A DNA stretch of 64,000 nucleotides, taken from Streptomyces sp. NBC_00690. GTDB lineage: Bacteria > Actinomycetota > Actinomycetes > Streptomycetales > Streptomycetaceae. The notes beneath the pieces were generated by a model, which had not been told where the DNA came from, did no database searches, and worked only from the letters and a program-made list of their open reading frames with translations. The DNA is taken from positions 2,480,001-2,544,000 of the forward strand of contig NZ_CP109009.1 of the NCBI RefSeq assembly GCF_036226685.1, read 5' to 3'. Both the position numbers and the translations under genes were made by a program. Shown here piece by piece: positions 58,281 through 64,000 of this stretch (position 1 is the stretch's first letter; each line of letters begins with the position of its first letter).

Positions 58281-60107
58281 GTGAGCACCGCTAAATCCAC
58301 CCCGCGCCCCGCCGGCCCCGGCTCCACCGGAACGAGCGAAAACGCGCCAGCCCGGCTGCCCGCCCGGGAGACCTGGCGGGCGCTCTACGCACACTTCAAG
58401 CCACACCGCTGGACCGTGGCGCTCGGTGCGTCCCTCGCCCTCGTCGGTACCGTGGCCGGACTGGGCCAGCCCCTCGCGGCGAAGTCCCTCGTCGATCGAC
58501 TGGGCAACGACGAGTCGATCACCGGGATACTCCTGCTGCTCACCGGCCTGGTGATCATAGGTACCGCGATCGAAGCGGTCGGGGCGTACATCCTGGAACG
58601 CACCGCCGAATCCGTGGTCCTTGCGGCCCGTCGCTCCCTCATCGGACGACTGCTCCGCCTGCGGCTGACGGAGATGGAGCGGACCCAACCCGGCGATCTG
58701 ATGTCCCGCGTCACCTCGGACACCACCCTCCTCCGCGCGGTGACCACCCAGTCGATCGTCTCCGCCGCAACGGGCGGAATCGCGTTCGTCGCGACCATCG
58801 TGCTGATGGCCGTCATGGACCCGGTACTCCTCGGGGTCACGCTCGCGGTGATCGTGCTGATCGGAGGCTGTGTCGCCCTGGTGATGCCGCAGATCGCCCG
58901 ATCCACCCAGCGGGCACAGGAATCCGTCGCGGAGATCTCGACCGTGCTCGAACGGGCCTTCGGAGCGTTCCGAACGGTCAAGGCGTCCGGCGCGGAAGAC
59001 CGAGAGACCGCTGTCGTCACCGCAGCCGCGACCGACGCCTGGCGGCATGGTGTGCGCTCCGCGAAATGGCAGTCCGTGGCCTGGTCGTCCGTTGGGCTGG
59101 CCGTACAGGTGTCGTTCCTGGCAGTCCTGGGCATCGGCGGCGCACGCGTCGCATCCGGAGCGATCTCCATCTCCACACTCGTCGCCTTCCTCCTCTTCCT
59201 CTTCTACCTGATCGACCCGGTGTCACGGATGGTGGAGGCCGCCACCCAGTACCAGCAGGGCTCGGCCGCCATCGCCCGCATCGTGGAAGCCGAACAACTG
59301 GCGACGGAGGAACCGGGAGCCCAGGAGTCCGTGCTCCCGCAGCGTGCCGCACCGGTCTCGGTCGCATTCGAAGAGGTCGCCTTCCGCTATCGGGACGACC
59401 TCCCACCGGTGCACCACGGGGTCTCCTTCGACATACCGGAAGGCGGGATGACCGCCTTCGTCGGCCCGTCAGGCGCCGGCAAGACGACCGTGTTCGCCCT
59501 CATCGAACGGTTCTACGAAGTGGACGACGGACGAGTCCTGGTGGACGGCAAGGACGTACGCGACTGGCCGCTGGCCGAACTCCGGGCAGCCATGGGCTAC
59601 GTGGAACAGGACGCACCGGTACTCGCGGGCACCCTGCGCGACAACCTCGTCTTCGCCGCCCCCCACGCCACGGACGAAGACATCGCCGAAGTCCTGGTGA
59701 AGGCCCGACTGGACACGCTGGTGAGCCGCCTCCCCGAAGGGCTCGACACCCTCGTGGGCCACCGCGGCTCCAAACTCTCCGGCGGCGAACGCCAACGGGT
59801 CGCCATCGCCCGCGCCCTGCTGCGCAAGCCGCGACTGCTGCTGATGGACGAGGCGACCTCACAACTGGACGCGGTGAACGAGCTGGCGCTACGGGACGTG
59901 GTGGCGGAAGTGGCTCGCGAAGTGACCGTCCTGGTGGTGGCACACCGGCTCTCCACCGTGACGCTGGCCGACCGGATCGTGGTGATGGACGCGGGAAAGG
60001 TACGCGCGGTGGGGACGCACGCGGAGCTGGTGGCGGGGGATCCGCTGTATGGGGAACTGGCGGCGACGCAGTTTTTGTCAGGGGGTGAGGGGAACGGGGG
60101 GGCCTAG
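58281..60107 (+). CDS. ABC exporter, fused permease and ATPase
   Basis: 608 residues. Six TM helices in the first ~330 residues ([71 protein letters not shown] and others), then a nucleotide-binding domain with [17 protein letters not shown] (Walker A), [17 protein letters not shown] (signature), [18 protein letters not shown] (Walker B) and VVAHRLSTV (H-loop). Half-size exporter, probably a homodimer; substrate unknown. GTG 58281 with poor RBS spacing. Its stop codon lies at the edge of repeat copy 2. Confidence 0.93.
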   Translation: MSTAKSTPRPAGPGSTGTSENAPARLPARETWRALYAHFKPHRWTVALGASLALVGTVAGLGQPLAAKSLVDRLGNDESITGILLLLTGLVIIGTAIEAVGAYILERTAESVVLAARRSLIGRLLRLRLTEMERTQPGDLMSRVTSDTTLLRAVTTQSIVSAATGGIAFVATIVLMAVMDPVLLGVTLAVIVLIGGCVALVMPQIARSTQRAQESVAEISTVLERAFGAFRTVKASGAEDRETAVVTAAATDAWRHGVRSAKWQSVAWSSVGLAVQVSFLAVLGIGGARVASGAISISTLVAFLLFLFYLIDPVSRMVEAATQYQQGSAAIARIVEAEQLATEEPGAQESVLPQRAAPVSVAFEEVAFRYRDDLPPVHHGVSFDIPEGGMTAFVGPSGAGKTTVFALIERFYEVDDGRVLVDGKDVRDWPLAELRAAMGYVEQDAPVLAGTLRDNLVFAAPHATDEDIAEVLVKARLDTLVSRLPEGLDTLVGHRGSKLSGGERQRVAIARALLRKPRLLLMDEATSQLDAVNELALRDVVAEVAREVTVLVVAHRLSTVTLADRIVVMDAGKVRAVGTHAELVAGDPLYGELAATQFLSGGEGNGGA

Positions 60108-60700
60108 CTTGGTCCGGGTGGGGCTGTGTTTTGGGTTCCGCCTTGGGGGGTGGCGGGGTTCCGTCCTCAAACGCCTGACGGGCTGGGTTGGCTTGGGCTG
60201 CGGGTTTTGGCTCTCTCCGGGCGGAGCCCGTTCTGTGAGCTCAGCCCTGGGGGGCGGGGGGTTCCGTCCTCAAGCGCCGGACGGGCTGGGTGGGGCGGGT
60301 GGAGCCCTTGCTGTGGGGGCTGGTCTGGGGGGCGGGGCTTTGGGTGGTCCGGCTGGGGGTGGGGTGGGGTGCGGGTGGTGGGGGTGCTTTCGGGCGTGAC
60401 TCCTCAGCGCCGGCGGCCAGCGGCTGATCCGTCCATGGCGGCTCTGAAGCCGCCGACGCTTCCGGGGACACCCCCTGCGCGCCCCCAGAACATCAACCAG
60501 GTCTCCCTGTCCCTAGCTCATCCACAAGTCGAGCTCAGGACGGGTGTTACCCAATACCGCAACCAGGTCTTGCTTGCCCCCAGCTCGTCCAAAAGTCAGG
60601 AAGTCGGGCTCAGGGCAGGTGCCCAGTGGTGCAACCAGTTCTGCTTGCGCCTGGCCCTGGCTCCATCCATGAGTGATGCCCCGGGTGGGGAGTGTTCCCC
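60103..60700 (+). repeat. Dispersed hairpin/array element, copy 2
   Basis: Same plan as copy 1. CCGTCC-N9-GGACGG hairpins at 60161-60181 (degenerate) and 60264-60284, core hairpin at 60437-60454. Three array units begin at 60484, 60550 and 60622 (66, 72 and about 55 bases). It starts inside the last codons of the ABC exporter; GGCCTAGCTTGGTCCGGGTG at its head recurs in copy 3. No supported gene lies in 60,108-61,013. Confidence 0.85.
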
Positions 60701-60933
60701 CGGGCCGAAGGCTTAGGTCATGGGGGGAGGTCCCCCGGGCCGCCAATCGGGCTCGGCGCTCAAATGCGGACGGCCGCGAATGGGGCTCGGTGCCTACATG
60801 AGGACGGCTGCGAAGGGGGCTTGGTGTCAGGTGGGGGGAGTCCGTCGGGTGGTGGAACAACTCAGATCCTGGAGCGAGCGTCCCTGGCTTCGACTATGAG
60901 GTGAGGGAGGGAGTTCCTGTGAGTCACGGCAAG

Positions 60934-60947
60934 GCGTGTCGACACGC
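60934..60947. promoter_or_regulatory. Perfect 14-bp palindrome upstream of HtrA-like gene
   Basis: GCGTGTCGACACGC, 66 bases before the ATG of the serine protease gene and outside repeat copy 2. Candidate operator. Confidence 0.4.
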
Positions 60948-61013
60948 AGGGGTGCCACCTGTTCGGATGCGCACTAGGGGACGAACTAAAGCGACAAAAG
61001 GGATACTCCGATC

Positions 61014-62090
61014 ATGGATGCATCCCCTCGCCCCACCTGGAGTATGCGCCGGATGCTGGTCCTCAGCGTTGGGGCCTGTGCAGCCGCGGCCACTTTGATC
61101 GCAGGCTGTTCCAGTACGCCCGCAGCTCAGCCTGAGACCTCCACGCGCGCTGCGCCGCCGAAGGCCGCGAACGACCTCCAGTCGGACTACGAGACGGCCA
61201 TCAAGAACGTATTGCCGTCCGTGGTCCAGATCGAGGCGGGTGAGGCCCTCGGCTCGGGGATCGTCTATGACACCAAGGGCCATGTGATCACCAACGCACA
61301 CGTCGTGGGCGAGGGAACATCCTTCAAAGTCACCGTCGCCACGGGCGAGGCTCCCCTCAGCGCACGGCTGGTCTCTTCCTACCCTGAACAGGACCTCGCG
61401 GTCATCAAGCTGGAGAAGGTCCCGGCCGAGCTGAAACCGGCCAAGTTCGGGGACTCGTCCAGGGTCCAGGTGGGGCAGATCGTGTTGGCGATGGGTTCGC
61501 CACTCGGGCTGTCGAGCAGCGTCACCCAAGGCATCATTTCGGCGGTTGGGCGCACGGTCACGGAGAGCGAATCGGGTGGGGGTACGGGCGCCACCATCGG
61601 GAACATGCTCCAGACCTCGGCAGCGATCAACCCGGGCAACAGCGGGGGTGCGCTGGTCAATCTGGATAGTGAAGTCATCGGAATCCCGACCCTGGCTGCG
61701 AGCGACCCTTCACTCGGTGAGGGAGCGGCACCGGGAATTGGCTTCGCCATCCCGGCCAGCATGGTGAAGACGGTCGCCGACCAGATCATCCAGAGTGGAA
61801 GAGTGATCGACTCAGGTCGAGCCGCCCTGGACATCACCGCCCGTACGGTCCTCGACGACAGCTACCAGCCTTCCGGCGCGGCAGTGGTGACGGTCGAAAA
61901 GGACGGTGCCGCCGATGAAGCCGGGCTGCGTCCGGGCGACATCATCACCAAGGTCGGTTCCGCACAGATCACGACCATCACCTCTCTCGCCGAGGCATTG
62001 GCTTCGGACGAGCCCGGCCAGAAGGTGGTTGTGGGATACCAACGGGGCGGCGACTCCAAAACGGCCGAGGTCACCTTGGGCGAGATCTAA
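61014..62090 (+). CDS. HtrA/DegP-like trypsin-family lipoprotein protease with PDZ domain
   Basis: 358 residues. Signal peptide MLVLSVGACAAAATLIAGC with lipobox LIAGC (Cys32), so lipid-anchored outside the membrane. The trypsin-like domain has His96 (TNAHV), Asp127 (QDLAVIKL) and Ser210 (GNSGG), all three catalytic residues. A C-terminal PDZ domain (residues ~265-355, VEKDGAADEAGLRPGDIITKVGSAQI) follows. A degradation or chaperone role in protein quality control at the envelope is expected for the family. ATG 61014. It is enclosed by oppositely oriented repeat copies 2 and 3, which is unusual. Confidence 0.93.
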   Translation: MDASPRPTWSMRRMLVLSVGACAAAATLIAGCSSTPAAQPETSTRAAPPKAANDLQSDYETAIKNVLPSVVQIEAGEALGSGIVYDTKGHVITNAHVVGEGTSFKVTVATGEAPLSARLVSSYPEQDLAVIKLEKVPAELKPAKFGDSSRVQVGQIVLAMGSPLGLSSSVTQGIISAVGRTVTESESGGGTGATIGNMLQTSAAINPGNSGGALVNLDSEVIGIPTLAASDPSLGEGAAPGIGFAIPASMVKTVADQIIQSGRVIDSGRAALDITARTVLDDSYQPSGAAVVTVEKDGAADEAGLRPGDIITKVGSAQITTITSLAEALASDEPGQKVVVGYQRGGDSKTAEVTLGEI

Positions 62091-62204
62091 GCCCGCCGAC
62101 CTCAACCTTCAACCTTCAACCGACTGCCCCCATTTGGGCCCTGAACTTTTCCGATGGCCCAGGGAACCTCCCGCTCGGCCCTGAACCTGTCCGATGTGCA
62201 AGAA

Positions 62205-62868
62205 GACCCCCACTCGTGGCTGAACTCATGGATGGAGCCGGGGCAGGGGGGCAAGCAGCCCTGATGGTGGTGTTGACCACGCGCCCCGAGCTCAACCCGC
62301 GGATAGAGCCAGGCGCAAGCAGAACTGGTTGCGCCACTGGGCACCTGCCCTGAGCCCGACTTCCTGACTCTTGGACGAGCTGGGGGCAAGCAAGACCTGG
62401 TTGCGGTATTGGGTAGCACCCGTCCTGAGCCCGACTTATGGACGAGCTAGGGGCAGGTATGCCTGGTTGCGGTATTGGGGGCGCGCAGGGGGTGTCCCCG
62501 GAAGCGTCGGCGGCTTCAGAGCCGCCACCAACGGGCCAGCCGCTGGCCGCCGGCGCTGAGGAGTCACGCCCGAAAGCACCCCCACCACCCGCACCAACCC
62601 CACCCCCAGCCGGACCACCCAAAGCCCCGCCCCCCAGACCAGCCCCCACAACACAAGCTCCACCCGCCCCACCCAGCCCGTCCGGCGCTTGAGGACGGAA
62701 CCCTCCACCCCCAGGGCTGAGCTCACAGAACGGGCTCCGCCCGGAAACAGTCAAAACCCGCAGCCCCGGATCACCTCAGCCCGTCCGGCGCTTGAGGACG
62801 GAACCCCCCGCCACCCAAGGCGGAAACCCAGGCACAGGCCCCACCCGGACCAAGCTAGGCCCCCACCC
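62205..62868 (-). repeat. Dispersed hairpin/array element, copy 3 (inverted)
   Basis: Reverse orientation relative to copies 1 and 2. CCGTCC-N9-GGACGG hairpins at 62678-62698 and 62781-62801, core hairpin at 62509-62526. Array units begin at 62479, 62413 and 62341 and run downwards (66 and 72 bases, then a third of ~65), with a fainter fourth unit to about 62,205. Copy 3 carries the same head sequence as copy 2. The 62,091-62,941 gap has no supported gene. Confidence 0.85.
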
Positions 62869-62941
62869 GGACCAAGCCCCACCCGGGCCCCCGGAGATTC
62901 ACTCTCCGGGGACCCGTTCGCACAGCCGTCCCCCCGGAAAG

Positions 62942-63148
62942 CTACTCCGGGGCGTCCAGGCTCATGGGGCCGTAGATCTTGGTCGCGTCTTCCGAGAGGT
63001 GAATCTGGTCCGCGCCGCCGTCTCGCAGCTCCTTCCAGTGCTCACCGAGCCAGGATTCCGCGTCCCCCTGCGTCGTGAACTCCTCCGGCTCGACGGCCGG
63101 CTGGACCTCCGTTCCGTCGGACTTCTCGAACCGCCACGTCCATGCCAT
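62942..63148 (-). CDS. Small conserved protein of unknown function
   Basis: 68 residues: MAWTWRFEKSDGTEVQPAVEPEEFTTQGDAESWLGEHWKELRDGGADQIHLSEDATKIYGPMSLDAPE. No TM or metal motif. ATG 63146-63148 has GGGAGG upstream. The sequence looks like a widespread small actinobacterial family with a conserved W-x-W-R-F start. Function unknown. It lies between repeat copy 3 and the CobU-type gene, divergent from the latter. Confidence 0.8.
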   Translation of the reverse strand: MAWTWRFEKSDGTEVQPAVEPEEFTTQGDAESWLGEHWKELRDGGADQIHLSEDATKIYGPMSLDAPE

Positions 63149-63240
63149 GTACGCCTCCCTGAGTCCCGCAAAGGATCTCTGTCCTGCCCGCAGCGTATCC
63201 GGGCGCGCACTGCCTGCGGTGAAGAGGCAGGATCGGGGAT

Positions 63241-64000
63241 GTGGAAGTGACTTTGCTCGGCACCGGATCTCCTGCCGGTCTCCCTCAGCCCGACTGTCCC
63301 TGCGCCGCGTGTGCCGCTGCCCGTGGCTCACGCGCCAGGGCAGCCACCGCGCTGCTCATCGACGGGGCGCTACTCCTGGATCTGACGCCCGGAGCCGCCC
63401 TGGCCGCAGCGCGGGCAGGGCATTCGCTCGTGGGCGTACGACAGGTGTTGTTGACTCACCCGCACGACGGACCGGCTGTCGAGTTGCCCGCGGGGCTACC
63501 GTCGGCGGGGCGGGTTCCCGATGGACGGGTGTTGACGTTGATCAGCGGTCACCGGGTGCGGGCGGTGGCGATGGACCACCCGGGCACGGGCTACGAGGTC
63601 TCCTCCCCCGAGGGCGATCGGCTGCTGTACCTGCCTCCGGGTGGCGCTCCGGCCGGTGTCGCGGAGGGGCGGGCGGCCTACGAGATGGTCGTGGCCGATG
63701 TCGTGGGGCGTCCGGATGCGATCGCGCGACTGAGGGCCGTCGGGGCGATCGGCGCGACCACGGACGTGATCGCCGTCCACATCGGCCATGAAGTCCCCGG
63801 TGGGCCCGAGTTGGACCGCCGGCTCGCCGCCGCGGGTGCGCGGACCGTGCCGGACGGGACGACGCTGGTGGTCGGCGAGTACCACGCCGTCCCTGATGTG
63901 CCCCGGCGCACCCTGGTCACCGGTGGGGCGCGTTCGGGCAAGTCCTTGGAGGCCGAACGTCGGCTGGAGACCTTCCCCGGGGTGTTGTACGTGGCCACGG
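63241..64000 (+). CDS. cobU: CobU-type adenosylcobinamide kinase/guanylyltransferase with N-terminal MBL-like domain, 3' end cut
   Basis: The frame from GTG 63241 stays open to the window end (253 codons, translated directly from the sequence). Residues ~1-215 are a degenerate metallo-beta-lactamase-like fold: VTLLGTGSPAGLPQPDCPCAACAAAR, then VLLTHPHDGPAV where H-x-H-x-D-H is incomplete (HPHDG). TLVTGGARSGKSLEAERRL then gives the Walker A of CobU (GGARSGKS). In cobalamin synthesis CobU phosphorylates adenosylcobinamide and adds GMP. The extended N-terminus is known in streptomycete CobU proteins, as far as I recall. No cobalamin riboswitch is visible in the short upstream gap. Confidence 0.82.
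   Translation, partial: MEVTLLGTGSPAGLPQPDCPCAACAAARGSRARAATALLIDGALLLDLTPGAALAAARAGHSLVGVRQVLLTHPHDGPAVELPAGLPSAGRVPDGRVLTLISGHRVRAVAMDHPGTGYEVSSPEGDRLLYLPPGGAPAGVAEGRAAYEMVVADVVGRPDAIARLRAVGAIGATTDVIAVHIGHEVPGGPELDRRLAAAGARTVPDGTTLVVGEYHAVPDVPRRTLVTGGARSGKSLEAERRLETFPGVLYVAT

Noticed and set aside
60126..60716. 196-codon plus-strand frame in repeat copy 2
   Set aside because: Translated repeat sequence; equivalent frames in copies 1 and 3 change length and frame with the array, as expected for non-coding DNA.
62116..62754. 212-codon minus-strand frame in repeat copy 3
   Set aside because: Same reason: the translated repeat array, without codon bias or motifs.
60103..62868. Classical IS or transposon flanked by inverted repeats
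   Set aside because: No transposase, no target-site duplication that I could find, and the inverted copies are complex intergenic elements rather than short terminal repeats.
63149..63240. Cobalamin riboswitch before the CobU-type gene
   Set aside because: The gap is only 92 bases and lacks the B12-box; the element is too large to fit.

Overview
This window is a stretch of core chromosome from a Streptomyces or a very close relative. The evidence is high G+C with strong G/C bias at third codon positions, frequent GTG and TTG starts, an actinobacterial bcc-aa3 respiratory gene set (qcrCAB, ctaCDFE with the actinobacterial subunit IV CtaF), a MacRS-type two-component system, a ROK glucokinase next to a DUF5304 gene, PspA with PspAA, and a SAM-IV riboswitch. 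Gene order also matches, from memory, two known loci: the S. coelicolor region around glkA (SCO2119 to about SCO2180) and the M. tuberculosis block Rv2181-Rv2205c (GT87, acyltransferase, ArsA-like ATPase, SRPBCC, FadD15, PimB', NlpC/P60, trpD, ctaE-qcrCAB, ctaF, ctaC, adoK, HesB). I saw no tRNA or rRNA gene, transposase, integrase, prophage or CRISPR array.

Layout. 1-9.6 kb: truncated 6-phosphofructokinase, macR/macS, an acyltransferase, an esterase-like hydrolase, a nuclease-family protein, a DUF3618/DUF4235 membrane cluster, glucokinase glkA and its DUF5304 neighbour. 9.7-17 kb: ArsA-like ATPase, SRPBCC protein, metallophosphoesterase, long-chain acyl-CoA synthetase, a PimB'-like mannosyltransferase and a GT87 membrane glycosyltransferase. 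17-24 kb: lipoprotein metalloprotease-like gene, two tandem NlpC/P60 endopeptidases (one behind a long structured leader), NYN-domain protein, rhomboid protease, Lrp-type sensor domain. 24-29.5 kb: small secreted protein, OmpR-type two-component system, SLC13 transporter and glycerate kinase. 11-bp direct repeats suggest the regulator acts on its own promoter and on the transporter promoter. 29.5-32.4 kb: SAM-IV-controlled class V aminotransferase and trpD. 32.5-42 kb: qcrBAC and ctaE, then a receiver-like protein and an L,D-transpeptidase, then ctaF-ctaD-ctaC. 42-49.6 kb: cysteine desulfurase-TusA fusion, adenosine kinase, a small conserved-looking protein, a membrane-anchored protein, ErpA and NadA. 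49.7-58 kb: RND exporter, NarL-type two-component system, PspAA, PspA, DUF3043 membrane protein, methyltransferase. 58-64 kb: ABC exporter, lipoprotein HtrA-type protease, a 68-residue conserved protein and a CobU-type protein cut by the window end.

The main unexplained structure is a non-coding element present three times (about 43.9-44.6, 60.1-60.7 and, inverted, 62.2-62.9 kb). Each copy has one or more small hairpins with arms CCGTCC/GGACGG, a conserved core hairpin, and an array of degenerate direct repeats of 66 or 72 bp that differs in unit number between copies. Copies two and three face each other around the HtrA-like gene, and copy one carries a perfect 103-bp tandem duplication. No mobility gene is attached. 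Other signals worth testing are an AT-rich operator-like cluster before nadA, an RBS-sequestering hairpin in the NlpC/P60 leader, and a six-codon ORF behind the SAM-IV riboswitch.
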